From: Massariosphaeria phaeospora
Taxonomy: Eukaryota > Ascomycota > Dothideomycetes > Pleosporales
Assembly (NCBI GenBank): GCA_011032825.1
Contig: JAADJZ010000043.1
Location: forward strand, 1-64,000
Reading direction: 5' to 3'
Length of the DNA: 64,000 bases
Position 1 is the first letter of the stretch, and each line of letters opens with the position of its first letter. The notes under the pieces were generated by a model, which worked only from the letters and a program-made list of their open reading frames with translations, did not search any database and had not been told where the DNA came from. A program made the position numbers and the translations under genes. This document shows positions 35,345 through 49,650 of the stretch, piece by piece.

Positions 35345-35866
35345 ATGAGCTCCAAGATGACCGTCCTGTGCGTGCCGCCCGCCCCTGCCACGGCGCGACT
35401 GCCGACTCCCCATGCCGACAGCATGCTAACTCGCCTGCAGACGCCTCTACCGGCGCTCGCTGAAGCTCTCGCTCAACTGGGCTGTCCACCGCTACCTCTG
35501 GAGGGGCCAGGCTATGTACCTCCGCTCGCTCTTCGAGGCCAACAGACATGTCACGGAGCCGCGACTGCAACGGGTACGCCTCACAGATACACTAGACCAA
35601 GGAGACGACTGACACTGCGGCAATAGACGCTGATCCAAGAGACTGAGGCTCTGTTAGAGAAGTGGAAGCACCCGGATCCTTACATCCCGCCGACTGCTCC
35701 TGGAGGTGCGTATCAAACATAGCCACGCCCGTGGCGGCAAGCTCACAGTTACAGGGTCCAAGTATGAGCGCAACATTCCCGCGCCCTATCTCGACCGTAA
35801 GTGTTACCATCGTTCCATGCGACAGCCTGTTAATCATGCATAGCCCCACCCAAGATGATTCTGTGA
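35345..35866 (+). CDS. NADH:ubiquinone oxidoreductase LYR subunit (B22/NDUFB9 type)
   Basis: Accessory subunit of mitochondrial complex I, of the LYR-motif family that works with acyl carrier protein. Five exons: 35345-35367, 35441-35573, 35627-35705, 35755-35796, 35844-35866. Together they are 300 nt, giving 99 residues. Exon 1 encodes only MSSKMTVL and joins to RLYRRSLKL, so the LYR tripeptide is residues 10-12. WAVHRYLW, MYLRSLFEANRHV, HPDPYIPP and the C-terminus DPPPKMIL follow, all typical of the subunit. The first intron carries a GCTAAC branch site just before CTGCAG. Because four introns break this small gene, no long open frame shows it; it was found by joining exons. Confidence 0.92.
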
Positions 35867-38362
<2,496 letters not shown>

Positions 38363-39161
38363 GGGTGCAGCATGGCTTGACTTCTTATTTGGGTTTCCTT
38401 TTCCGTCCAGCGAATCGAATCGATTGCTAGGATGAAATGCGGTTATGGGGTGATGGTGTTCATGGGTCATTTTAATGCGATCATAGGACGGTTTGCTTGT
38501 CTTACAGGACCCACAGGTCTTACGTTTTGACTACGGGGTCAATATCCATCGGGGTCTGTACATTATACCTCTTCAGACGGAACGAATCGATTCTTTCCAA
38601 ATTCACATCTGGCCCTCGATCGCGTGCTTTTCATTATTCGGTCTTATTTTGTCCTACCGGTCTATCGAAGCGTTTACCACACAGCTATATCCGCCTCTGT
38701 TTCTAGCCGCCTTGATTGTGTTTCGACTAGGTACGTACGATTTAGCAGCGAGTCACACTTTAGCGTCAAGTCCAACAACCCCACAGCGAGCACCGAAACG
38801 GGCCAACTCTGCCTTGACGACTCTTGAGTAGATTTGGATTCTAGGTTGCGATTTGAAGATTGAGCGGGAAGAGCAGAGAAAAGCAAAGTGACGAAACTTC
38901 TTTCCACCACTGTGGTATAAGCGCATAATTTCGTATGTGTTTGCCCGAACTCCGTACTCCTTGCCAATGCTAAAAGTCGCCGCGAACCCTTGATAAACCC
39001 TTTCCAGCTTATTCAACGCCTGTCCTGGTGGTAACGCCAACACCAGGTATTGGTACAAAGCAGGCTCGCAACAAGTTTAGCCTTTACACTGGACCAAATG
39101 TGATCTCGTCTTGTGACGTTACCAGACATCGGCAAATAGAAGGCGACGACTACTCTACGAC
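38363..39161. other. Convergent intergenic region, H2B / ATG4
   Basis: About 800 bp for two 3' untranslated regions. Open frames on both strands at 38490-39060 overlap one another, lack recognisable motifs and are taken as chance. Confidence 0.55.
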
Positions 39162-40634
39162 CTAGAGAACAGCATCGCCGTCCTCGTCCTCCCTCTCGTC
39201 AAAACTCTCCACCTCGTCCACTGCACCCTCCCTCTCGGCACCCCGGGGCTCAGGCGCGCTCTTGCTGACGTGAACGATAGCTTTACCCTGCACACTTACA
39301 ACTCCTTCTTTCCACTTCTCAAAGTCAGCTTCGTCACGAACTAGGAACGCGATTAGCATCGACGGATCCATCTCGCGTATCTCGATGCGGCGGAGGCGAC
39401 GCGTGTGGCATGTGGCCAAGTCTTCGGGTGTCGGTTCGCAGGGGATGAGAGGCCGTGTTGTATGGGGATCCAAATAAAAGAAGAAGTTTCCTTGGGTGCC
39501 GACAAAGTAATGAGATGCCGAGGGACGGCCCCTGGTCGGAGGTCAGTTCTTGTTCCATGTACCACTGTGTGCAATGATATCGGACCCAGCAATCTTGGAA
39601 GCCCCCTGCTACTCAGCCGTTCAGAGACAGCAGAGAAACGGGTATCAAGTGCACGGCTAACTCACCCGGCGATTCCAATCGACTGCTTCATCTGTAATGC
39701 AGACTTGAGTGCTTCCCAGTAGACTGGGGTGATCTTATCGATGCCCAGGCGGGTGCCTACGAGGATCAAAGTAGGCTGGAAGACACCGTCCCCATCTGTA
39801 GCCACCTGCCGTAAGCTGTCTTCATAGACGTCTGCGCCGTCGCCTGACATGTAGACTCGTAGGCCTGCCTCCTTGTAGTCCCTGACTAGGTCCTGAATAC
39901 AACGTGCAGTGGCCGACGGACCGAACCATTCGCCGGGGTACTTTCCACAAACTGCGGCACCATGCTGGACGAAGCGATGAATAGAGAACGGAGCTTTGGA
40001 GTCGTCAGCAAACAGGGACACAACGGGGCGCTCGTTGTGATTGGGCGTTGGTTCTGCCAGTCTCCACTCTGAACATGTTATTAGCAGTGGTTTTCTGTTA
40101 TTCTAAGTGGAGTCATTTACCCCTCCCAAGTTGCAAACAGAGTAACGCATTTGCGAGGATGCACTGTCCAGACCTGATCATGCAGCCAAAGCCTGAATCT
40201 GACGAGAAGGCACTCTGGGCCAAGTTCTGCATGCGCACCCTGAAGCTCATTGCGGCGGTTGCCTTTGGGTCCTGGCTCTTCTGTATTGGCGCAAAGCCGG
40301 AGCGGTACGTCATCCATAGACGCGACTCGAAGTCGTCTAGGAACGAGTGCGGCCAACCGCCATACTGTCTAGGGTCCTCCCCGTTGGCTGCCTCTTTGCG
40401 CTCCGACCCCTCTAGGATCCAGCTGTCGTCCTCGGCGCCGCCAGTTCGCTCAGTCTGCGCGGTCGACGCCGCGGACGGCGCCTTTGGCGTTTCTGGCGGG
40501 GTGGCTTTTGGGGGTGCCTGCTTCGGGTCGTACTGCTGTCCTAGACACCATATCGGCGCGTCTGAGTCGTTCGCGGGCAGCGGGTCGTAGAAGGTGCGGA
40601 CGATGTGGCGGCCAACGCGCTCGAACTCGTTCAT
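39162..40634 (-). CDS. ATG4: Autophagy cysteine protease Atg4
   Basis: Processes Atg8 before lipidation and later releases it from membranes (autophagosome formation, cytoplasm). Exons 40121-40634, 39666-40068 and 39162-39531 total 1287 nt and 428 residues. The catalytic Cys is residue 151 in [10 protein letters not shown]. The Asp-His pair sits in YLDPHTTRP, after [12 protein letters not shown]. Other family blocks are [34 protein letters not shown] and [12 protein letters not shown] Pro/Ala/Thr-rich insert at residues about 38-70 and an acidic C-terminal tail are typical of fungal forms. Introns are 52 bp (40069-40120) and 134 bp (39532-39665). It is divergent from SQS1. Confidence 0.95.
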
Positions 40635-41384
40635 GGCGGTCTGCAGGGTTTGGGGCGGTGTCGAGGAAGCGGTGGGCGGCGGGCGGCGGGCGGGCGAGTT
40701 GCGGTGACGCCGCCTGGGGGCGCCGAGAGCGGTGTGGGTGTCTGGATACTAGAGAGGCGTGATTAGTCGTGAAGCATGGCTGAGCAAGGCGTGACGGGGA
40801 GAGATGGCGAGCGGTGTTTGCAGGCGCAGACGGTGAAGGCGGAGGGTTGCGGTTGGGGTTGGGGATGCGGATGCGGATGCGGATGCGGTGGTGCTGCGGG
40901 CAAGCTGTGGACAGCACCCGGCTGAGGTCATGCTGCCTGGCAGTGGGCACTGCGGAGCGCGCATGGCGGGGGAGGCGTCTAACGGTCACAGACGGCCGGG
41001 GGCACCAAACAACAGCTGGTGAGCTGGCACACGCGCACGCTGCAAACGCAAAACGAGCTGGCGGCAGCAGCCCACTGGTTCTCGACTACGGCGCGCTGTC
41101 GCCATCTTGCTTCGGCGACACCACGAGCAGAGCGCAAGTCACAGCGCCCTCCCCTCGTTGGGAGCGAGCCGCTGCATCGGCGCTAGCCGGCCTGGGACGC
41201 AATACCGACAAAGCACCGTAATGAAACGGCGATACGATGCCCCGCCGCCGCCACCGACACCGCGCCCAGGGCCAGCGCCGAGTCGAACGACGCAACCCGA
41301 AGTCACCGCGTCTCCCCGTCCGCAACTTGCAATTGGACTCGCGTGCTCACATTCACAACAGCTCGCGCTCGCCGCTCCGTTGCC
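40635..41384. promoter_or_regulatory. Shared upstream region of ATG4 and SQS1
   Basis: 750 bp, GC-rich, between divergent starts. It includes a short GGATGC tandem repeat at about 40861-40888. The several long open frames across it on both strands are low-complexity by-products of GC content. Confidence 0.5.
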
Positions 41385-43957
41385 ATGGCGCGCCACAAGG
41401 GAAACAAAAACGCAAACGCGAAGCCGCCGCGCCGCCCACACCCACCTGCACCTGCACCTGCAACATCGTCCGCACGCCGCGGTCCCGCGCAGCCGTGGGC
41501 AGAGGAAGGTACGTCTGGCTTCGCTGGCTGCTCTGCTGCTTATTGACGCCTGCCATTTCAACTGCATGTATTGACGTTTGGCGCAGCACCCACCACAACC
41601 AGGTTTTCCCTCGTCGACGAAGCCAGCTGGGCCTCCCGCAACCGCTCGTCCGCCTTCGACTCTGGCAAGAAACTGCGCCATATGAAGATCGAGTTCGTCA
41701 GTGCCGGCTACCTCGCGGGTACCGTCAAGGAGGAGCTTGCCGCGCCCGAGCACGCGCCCGCCATGTCCCCATCCCCATCCCCATCCCCGCCTCCGTCGAC
41801 GTCCGCAGTCAATCCAGACGCCATGGCGCAATTAGTCATTCGAAGCCCCTCCCCGGCCGATTCAGATTCGAGTGGCGAAGACGAGATCGTGTTCAAAGGC
41901 AGAGGCCACACGCCCTTTACACAAGTTTCAACTGCTCCGTCTACAGCGCTTCCGCCTACTAAGATGCGGACGGCAACATCCCCCGCTCCTCCAGTCGTGG
42001 CAGCACCGTTTGTGGCGTCGCGCGCTAACAGAGAAGGTCCGGAAACCACTACAGCTGCGCCAGTTGCGCAAGGCCCTGCGGCTAGCGAGCCTACTCCTTC
42101 TGTGTCGGTTGGAGTCGACGAGCCCATCAAAGCTAGTGTGCATCTCCAAGGCGCAGTACACGTGGGACAAAAACAACAACAGGGCACTCCACTGACCGCT
42201 GCAGTAGCACCTCCGGATGACACCGAACCAGGCTCGGATGAGGACATTGTCGTCCAGGACCAGTTCGCAAAGCGGCGGGGTGGTAAGGCTATTTGGGAGG
42301 GGCACGTCGTACCTTGGGAGTCTCGCAGCAAACCGGGCGTCGGATGGATCCGGAGCGGAGACCTCCCGGAAATTGATCCTGTCCTGCGAAACAATGTTGG
42401 TGTGAACCCGGTCGATGCAGCCGTGCAAGATTACATGCAGAACATCCACGATAGCGGGTTGCAAGATGAGTTGGTTGCTTCAGCTGGCTTCTCTCGTCGC
42501 GAGATGGACTTGGACGCAGGAGACCACAATGACTGGGATCCGGGCTCCCGTGAAGCTCAGCTGGAAGAGGAGGAGTGGGATACCGATTTGTTGAGCGACT
42601 TTGACAATCTGAGTACCTCGTCAGATGTCGTTGACTCCATTGCACGCATTCTCTCCAAACGGACTCGTGCTACCGGTGAACAGTATCTTGTGGTCTACCA
42701 AGGATCCCCATCTAGCGATGCCCGCTGGCTTCCCTCGTCTTTCTTGAAGACCGTCGACGATCTTCAGCTCATCAAAGACTTTGAGGCAGTCCTACTCTCA
42801 CGCAATCTGGAGCCAGATTCCAGTAGTGAGCTAGGGTCAAGCGAGGATGACGGCCAAAACGCGGACTCCGATATGGACGGGGACTATGGCGAAATGACCG
42901 ATGAACGATTGGCGAAGATCCTACAGAAGCAAGAGGAGCTTGGACTTCCTTCTGACGAGGTCTTGCTGTACGCCGACGCCGAGCTGTTCGATGGCCCCAG
43001 TAATGGTAATGTGAGTTTCGATCGGCCTAGCAAAAGGCGACAGTACCGGCTCCGAGGCGGCGCGCCGACCTTCCCCTCAGCGGCTGCCATGGCGGATGCG
43101 CTTGAGATGGATCCCTACCGCGGCTTCGATATCATGGACACAGACCGACCGTCGTTGAAGCCCAAGAAGACGGGCCGACGTGGCCATCCACCCCCAGAGC
43201 TCGAGGATCCTGAACTGAACGAACAGCTACAGGCATCCTGGCAAGCTGATCGAGTCAAGAAACGTATGAAGAAAGCAGAGCGAGAAGAACTCCGAACGCA
43301 GGGTCTGTTGGGTAGGAAGGACAAAGCTCCAGACCTCAGTGTCAAGTACAAAGACGGTGTGAATATGGCTCAGGTGGTTGTTATCATCCGCGAGTTCATG
43401 ATGTCCGAGAACACAACGTAAGTCAATCTAAGGCACCCCCAGTCCTCCATGGCTTTGTACTAAATATCCTTAGTGTGGCTCTACCACCAATGGATGCACG
43501 TTATCGCAAGGCTGTCCATGAGTTTGTAATACGTTTCGGAATGGACTCAAAATCTCGCGGAGCTGGTCTCAACCGCTTCACCGTTGTCTCCAAGACGAAC
43601 CGTACTTCTGAGTACGAGCAAACAGCCTTTGACGCCGTGCTCGACCACAAGAAATTCAGGAAAACAATGCAGAGTTTGACCACCCGTCAATCTCAGAGTT
43701 CGAACACCAACACAACTCGTATTCAGAGGTCGACCACTCGTATTCAGCAAGGTTCAAATACTCAAGGCGGATTCTCTTACAAGGACGGCGACACTGTTGG
43801 AGCTTCTGCTCCTGAGTTGGGACCCGAAAACAAAGGCCGTGCGATGCTGGAGAAGATGGGCTGGGCGAAGGGACAGGCTCTTGGTGCTCTTGACAACAAG
43901 GGAATCTTACTACCCATCACTCACACTGTCAAGATGACGAAGGCCGGTCTCAAATGA
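41385..43957 (+). CDS. SQS1: R3H and G-patch protein, Sqs1-like splicing factor
   Basis: Related to yeast Sqs1/Pfa1, a G-patch cofactor of the DEAH helicase Prp43 in pre-mRNA splicing and ribosome maturation. Exons 41385-41508, 41587-43417 and 43474-43957 total 2439 nt and 812 residues. The N-terminus MARHKGNKNANAKPPRRP is basic, as in the family. A long acidic, Ser/Pro-rich region follows, including a SPSPSPSP stretch from CCCCAT repeats at about 41765-41790. An R3H domain comes near residue 660 (RYRKAVHEFVIRFGMDS, ending FTVVSKT). The C-terminal G-patch has the pattern GRAMLEKMGWAKGQALG. The splice from WAEEG to APTTTRF fixes the start exon; the ATG at 41571 lies in the intron. Confidence 0.88.
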
Positions 43958-45966
43958 TCTTGCCAACCCTTTCATCCCGTATCCCGTACCCCGCACTCCG
44001 CAATGGTGTTTCTGGATGGAGTGTCGATTGTCGGCTGAGGTTGGGCACTGCGCGTTCGACCCGGTGTCAGTTATCGCGCTGATATCGCTTTCATCGCTAG
44101 GCTACATCCCCCTCTCGAGAGCCCTGTATAATAACAACTTTTCATTATCTGCATGTTGCTCGCGTGGTGTTGGTTTGGGGGGTCTGGTTCCAGGCGATCA
44201 CTGCATGTTACCGGCGCTCTAGATTCGGGATCACCGACTTCTTGACAGGGAAGGTATTTCTCTACTTGGTCAAAAGCACCGAAGAGGCATTTCTTGCACG
44301 CTGCCGCGTATTCGGCTGACCTGGCTCATTTTGTGTAGTGGGTTAGTTACGTGAAGTCCGGTTAGATGGGCACGTCAACTTACAATTAATGATCTTTGTC
44401 CCTATAGGGCAGTCTACGAGTACTAAATCTACCTGCCTTTAAAATGAGCTGGATGGCATGTATGCCAGAGGAGATCTGAACTGTGCTTACATTATCTGTA
44501 GCGATACCCTTCCACCTCAACTAGATATTAACTGGAAGAGATCGGTCTGGCCGCATTCAACCGCCGCAAGATGTCTAGTGATGCGTAGCAAGTCAAACTC
44601 TTGACCTCATTTTCTGTCGTGCTGTGACTAAAGTCGTGTATTCAATATCTCCATCCGGGCACCCATCAGTTTCCAAATTCTGACCACCCCACTAGCATGA
44701 TTTGTCTCCGATGTCCACCTAGATAGTAGGCCTACCCTCTGAATTCTACAAGCCCTACGTAGATATTATATTAGATATTACAAAGCTTTATAAGAAAGAT
44801 TTATACTCTCATTTGTGTCTTTAGCCCTAAAAACCCCATAATTAGCAATAAATTCTGCTACGGGCTTGAGACAGCTCTCTACACTGCCACGAGAGCTGTT
44901 AAAGTGACCCCAGCCACCCTACCTCCGATGTAAGGTAGCTTTAGGCAATACTCTTGACAGTATAAGAAATTCTAGCAATAGCTAGGTAGGCTACTTTTAT
45001 CTTTACAAAGCCTTATTGTATCTAGTATGCTAGGTAATGTATTATAAAACTTATAAAGGTGTAGGAGTGTAGTTAAGGGTGCGCGTATTAGCGGACACGA
45101 ATTAATGCACGGGGGTGACCCCCCCAAATTCACCGCCACAAGCATAAGTCACATACCTATCCCTCCACAAGGGCCACACGCACGCACTACTTTCGTCTCC
45201 GCTTCTCGCAACTTGAAACCCCGGGCTTCTACTTTGTATCCCACCCCTAAGCTATAACACGTCCCACATCCCGCATTCGAACGCACAAGCCGTCCCGCGG
45301 GATCCATCATCCAGAGTCAGACAACCTGTCCACCCCTCCCTCTCCCTGTGACCCAGCGCCCGGAACACACCCCATTGCACCCGGTACCCGATGATCAATC
45401 TTGTACCCTTGTCATCTCCGATGCCGTGTCACTAGAGAGTTGTTGACAGCGCGCGCGGCCGGGGTGGTGGCACCAGGTCGATCCGAAACCGAAACCGAAA
45501 CCCGCGCCCTGTTCGCACGGGGAATGGTGGCGTCCGTGGCAGATGTGGGTGTGGTAGGACCGCCGGGGGGTTGGCAGGTAGTATCTGTGCTGAAGTGTGG
45601 CAGTCCTTGATGCTTTTACAGTGTTTCGTTTATATTCATGTAGCACGAGGTCTGCGACAGAAGAGGTAGAAAAATACGCGCCAGGTGCGAGAGGATGGAT
45701 AACGAGTAAAGGTCCAGATCGTACAGATTGTTCTCTCGGAGAAACTTGAATGATTAATTGTGTTTCACTACAGGCCTCTAGGCGCTGGGTCTGGCAAAAA
45801 CAGTTTACACTTGAGTACACGATAGAGAAAACGCCTGACAGATGTATACACACCATCCTTTCTAGGACCTTACGCCGGATAAAAATGCGCCAAATGCATG
45901 CTGAAGGCACGTATAATCACAAAATATACCTGTGACTTCGATTGAGCCGGTACGCAGAAGTCACGT
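43958..45966. other. Convergent 2-kb intergenic region, SQS1 / TFC4
   Basis: No supported gene. The first 600 bp are plain. A more AT-rich island at about 44740-45070 is followed by a GC-rich edge and may be an old repeat (listed separately). A GAAACC triplet repeat occurs at about 45485-45502. Open frames at 45395-45910 on both strands overlap and show no motifs. Confidence 0.5.
44740..45130. repeat. Possible degraded repeat relic in the intergenic DNA
   Basis: An AT-rich island with motifs like those in the large mutated block (TAGCTAGGTAGGC, TTATAAAACTTATAAAGG). It ends in a sudden GC-rich stretch with GGGTGCGCGTATTAGCGG and GGGGGTGACCCCCCC, which could be a transposon end. There is no second end or coding relic to confirm it. 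Confidence 0.3.
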
Positions 45967-48900
45967 TTACTCGATAACCAAGATTTCCTCAGTCACCATT
46001 CGTGCCCCTTCGTAGTTGCCACTTAATGCGTGAATGGTTTGAAGTGCAAAGGCGGCCTCGGTTGCAAAATCTTCCAAAGACTCACCATTCTTTTGCGCCT
46101 CGTCCTTTACTTGCTTAGACAATGCAATGCATCGCTCGTATGCTGGGACAGCCTGGCTCATGAGACCAAGACTGTGCCATACCCGGCCGACGTTGAACTC
46201 AGCTTCGGAGCAATAAACGGCAGAATTACCCTCGGTCCTTAGATCGTAGTAACGATATACGAAGGCCAAGCCTTGCTGTATCTGATATTGACGATTCTCC
46301 GAAAGACGTTTTAGAGCGTGCTGAATATAGGCCACCCCGATTGAAAGACTGAGAAGTGGATCATTCGGTGTGATGGTGAAGGCACGGAAGTAGTAGTTTA
46401 TAGCCGCAAGGTATGACCCACCGCAGCAAAGTACGTGCCCAAAGAGTGCAAATAATGCCGGATCGTGGTTTGTGACGTATGGCACGACATCGGTGACTAT
46501 AGCGTTGGCTCTCCAGGAGGCGCGGGTGTCGCCTTTGAAATTATACCACGCTCGTTGTTCAGGTGGAAGGAGCACATAGTCTATGGTCTTGATGTACCGT
46601 AGAAGATATTTTCTGAAGTGATCGGTGGAGAAGCCGTCGGGAACTGAGCATTGTCGGGTTATACTGCCGTACATTCGGAAAAGGTCGCTGCTGAAGGGGT
46701 AGGTTCGCATCAACCATCGAGCTGACGTGCAAGCTTGATATGAATCATCCAGGGCAAGGGCACATGCTATACGGCAAAGTTCAAATTGGTGGTGATAAGT
46801 TTTCGACCGAGAGAAAATGTTCGATTGAATAGCCAAATCGAGCGTACTGAAACAACGGTCGTCTTCCCCTCGTCGAGCCAGAAGAATGGCATAATGTCCA
46901 AAAACATCGGCCCATTTATCGAAATGGACGCCGTAGAAATCCTGCGGAATAACATCTGGTCTTTCTTTGATCTCTGGCTCACTCTGTCCATCTTCGACGT
47001 TGTTTGCAATGACTGCGAGAGCTATCATAGCTGACTTTTTCCAGAAGTCACCGGAAGTGATCCGACGGAAATAGCCCTGGAAGTCCTCCCGCCTATTTGA
47101 GTAGAATAGATCGAAAGTGGAATATTCTTCTATCAGCTCCCTTGCGATCGAAATAAACTCTGCAGTAGCGTCCTCCACACCATCCTCTGTAGCATCTTCA
47201 ATTTCCCCCAGACGCTTAAAGCTGGAAATAATTTCGCGGTGCTGGGCTCTGGCTGCTTTGAGATCCTCTGGATGCTCGCTAGCCAGGTTCTCAAGCTTGT
47301 GTCGGAATATTCCATGATTAATTGACTCAATATGGACATCTGTGCCCTCGATCGTCTCCGCTAACACAGGAAGAAAGACTTTCGGCACAGATCTGTTCAG
47401 CATTTTTTTAGCTCGGAAAAGGCCATCCTTCGGACGCGCTATTAGCGGGAAATCGACCTTTGTACCATCCCCATCATCCCCAGTAGCGTGGCGCAACTTC
47501 TTCATATATTTTCGCACACGTGTTTTCTTTGCGCTATATTTTCCTCGAGCCTTCTTCCGCTGCTGGAAGTAGCGTTCCCGAATGCCAGCGAATGCCTTGA
47601 ATCCCACCTTTTGTAGTCGATGTGCACCGCCATTCAGATAGACCGTTTCTCCTCGCTGTATGGCGTCTTCTTGCAAATTGTTGTCCTCAAAAAACTTGGC
47701 CAACATCACTAATTCGTCCATAGTTTCCGCATTCCAGTTTCGTATCTTGGGCATGAGTTCTTCTGTTTTCTCCGTGTGACCTAGTTGTAGATAACAATTG
47801 TGCATGTCGAGCAAATTCTTCAAGTCTAGCTCTTCGCAATCCTCGACGTATAATGGTTCAAAAAAGCGGAGAGCCATCTTGTAGTGACCTGTGTCATGCA
47901 GGGCGAGGGCGACATCGCGGAAAAGATCGGGATAATCCACCACTTGTGCACCAGGCGCATTCATATCAGGGTCGAGCATTTCCAGATGATACATAGCCGT
48001 CGAGAGATCAGATGGGTCTCGACGTATTCGGAACACGCCCATCTTTGTCCTTAGCTCAAGAGGGAGCGTCTTTCCATAACTAGGTTTGTGTGGCTTAGGC
48101 ACAAACTCGGGTACAGTGATGCGTCTTGGTGTATCTTCGAGATCGTACTCCCGGTCGTCGTCGTAATTGTCCCAGTATGTCTCCTTCTTTCGCCCTTGTA
48201 ACCATCTTGTTAAAGTCTTCAAACGCAACAGTGCCCGATCATAGTCTCCAGCCCGATCTAGCAGGTCCAGATATATATTCAGCAATGACCAGTCGAGATT
48301 GCTTGTCGTTGGTCTGTCATTAGCCAGGAAATAGGCAATAGACGTGTCAAAAGTATGAACTATCTTGTCTAGATGGATCTTGGACTGCCTGGACGAACTT
48401 GTGCCAATTCTAGCCATTTGCTTGAGAACATCATCATCGTGTGGCCGAATGGTAAGCATCATTCGACATTGTTTCACACACCCAGACACTCGACCCAAGC
48501 TCGACTCGATCTCTAGCTTTTGGCTACGGGCTTCATAATCGCGGCTATCGATCAGAAGGATTGATCGTAAACAGTCAAGGGTCTTCAAGGTTTTGATCTC
48601 GTCCGTCCAGAAAGGGTATGTCACTGGATCAATGTTGTTGACACGATCAATGAGATGGAACCACAAGTCCTTGCGACGCGCAGTTGGTGCGCCAATGAGG
48701 AGCGCTTCTAAAGCCTTTTCCTCTTCGCCCATTTCGGTGTAACTTTCCGATAGCATGTTATGGGCCGTGAATATCTCTGGATTCAGCTTGATGGCCTTTT
48801 GTGAATATTCAATGGCCAATGGGTAGTCTTTATGAGAAAACGCCTCGTTAGCAAGTTGTTGAAGGTCCTTAAATTTTGGTCCGGGATCAGCAACAGGACG

Positions 48901-49650
48901 CGGCCCTCTCGAGCCTTTGGGTCTGCCACGGTCCCTTTGCCTAGACGCAGAACCTCCGAACCCCCCTTTTCCACGACCTGGAGGTCTACCACGTCGTCCG
49001 CCACGAGTTCCTCGTTTGCTACCAGCTGATCGTGTCGCTCGGCGTTCCACTTCCTCTTCATCTTCGAGTTCATGATTGAGTAACATCTCGTCGGGATCTT
49101 CCACGTCAAACTCTCCTTCTTCCACCGAATAGTCTGAACCTGCTTGGAGATCATCCTTGTCGGCTATAGCCTGCAAGAGTGCCTCTTCCTCGGCGGCTAG
49201 TGCGCGCTCCTCTGCACTATCATATTCATCTTCACTTTCCAGAACCCGGCTGCGGAAGAGTGAGTCTCTATGGTTGATGGCACCAAATGGATAAGTATCA
49301 TCGTCCTCGTGGCCTGGCGCAGGGATAAACCCCTCGTGCACAACGGGTCCGCTCGTAAGAAAGCCTGCGTTGAAAGCATCCGAGTATGTAGCACTAGTGA
49401 ATGGGATTTGTGCCTGGTAATCTGCAGTGGCGATGGGAATATGAGGTTGCTGGAATACCTGTTGGGGCGAGATATATTGCCCGGTCGGAAACGAAACAGG
49501 ATATTGTTGTTGTCGGTTATGCGGCGTCGGGTGTCTCGAAGAGTTTCGCGGATCGTTGACAAAGCCTCCATTGGGAAAAAATTGACCACTGTTTGCCGGC
49601 CATTGATTGTTGAAATACGTTCCTCTGCCGTCCATGTTTTCTGCTCCCAC
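45967..49650 (-). CDS. TFC4: TFIIIC TPR subunit Tfc4 (tau131-like)
   Basis: Subunit of RNA polymerase III initiation factor TFIIIC. In yeast it bridges box A recognition to TFIIIB. A single uninterrupted frame of 1227 residues. Residues 1-120 are Gln/Asn/Pro-rich, followed by an acidic stretch (about 135-205). A basic Arg/Gly-rich segment comes next with AT-hook-like RGRPPGRG and RGRPKGSRG. TPR repeats begin near residue 265 (ANEAFSHKDYPLAIEYSQKAIKLNPE, quoted in part) and recur to the C-terminus. The last ones read VGRVWHSLGLMSQAVPAYERC and end VTEEILVIE. The start at 49650 (MGAENMDGRG) or the ATG five codons later are both possible. No intron is needed. Confidence 0.88.
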   Translation of the reverse strand: MGAENMDGRGTYFNNQWPANSGQFFPNGGFVNDPRNSSRHPTPHNRQQQYPVSFPTGQYISPQQVFQQPHIPIATADYQAQIPFTSATYSDAFNAGFLTSGPVVHEGFIPAPGHEDDDTYPFGAINHRDSLFRSRVLESEDEYDSAEERALAAEEEALLQAIADKDDLQAGSDYSVEEGEFDVEDPDEMLLNHELEDEEEVERRATRSAGSKRGTRGGRRGRPPGRGKGGFGGSASRQRDRGRPKGSRGPRPVADPGPKFKDLQQLANEAFSHKDYPLAIEYSQKAIKLNPEIFTAHNMLSESYTEMGEEEKALEALLIGAPTARRKDLWFHLIDRVNNIDPVTYPFWTDEIKTLKTLDCLRSILLIDSRDYEARSQKLEIESSLGRVSGCVKQCRMMLTIRPHDDDVLKQMARIGTSSSRQSKIHLDKIVHTFDTSIAYFLANDRPTTSNLDWSLLNIYLDLLDRAGDYDRALLRLKTLTRWLQGRKKETYWDNYDDDREYDLEDTPRRITVPEFVPKPHKPSYGKTLPLELRTKMGVFRIRRDPSDLSTAMYHLEMLDPDMNAPGAQVVDYPDLFRDVALALHDTGHYKMALRFFEPLYVEDCEELDLKNLLDMHNCYLQLGHTEKTEELMPKIRNWNAETMDELVMLAKFFEDNNLQEDAIQRGETVYLNGGAHRLQKVGFKAFAGIRERYFQQRKKARGKYSAKKTRVRKYMKKLRHATGDDGDGTKVDFPLIARPKDGLFRAKKMLNRSVPKVFLPVLAETIEGTDVHIESINHGIFRHKLENLASEHPEDLKAARAQHREIISSFKRLGEIEDATEDGVEDATAEFISIARELIEEYSTFDLFYSNRREDFQGYFRRITSGDFWKKSAMIALAVIANNVEDGQSEPEIKERPDVIPQDFYGVHFDKWADVFGHYAILLARRGEDDRCFSTLDLAIQSNIFSRSKTYHHQFELCRIACALALDDSYQACTSARWLMRTYPFSSDLFRMYGSITRQCSVPDGFSTDHFRKYLLRYIKTIDYVLLPPEQRAWYNFKGDTRASWRANAIVTDVVPYVTNHDPALFALFGHVLCCGGSYLAAINYYFRAFTITPNDPLLSLSIGVAYIQHALKRLSENRQYQIQQGLAFVYRYYDLRTEGNSAVYCSEAEFNVGRVWHSLGLMSQAVPAYERCIALSKQVKDEAQKNGESLEDFATEAAFALQTIHALSGNYEGARMVTEEILVIE

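Noticed and set aside
35345..35626. 93-codon frame starting at the complex I gene ATG
   Set aside because: It reads through the first intron in the wrong frame; joining the five exons gives the LYR subunit instead.
40450..41831. Several frames of 130-230 codons on both strands upstream of and across SQS1 exon 1
   Set aside because: They overlap supported exons or the divergent promoter, are low-complexity, and none shows a domain.
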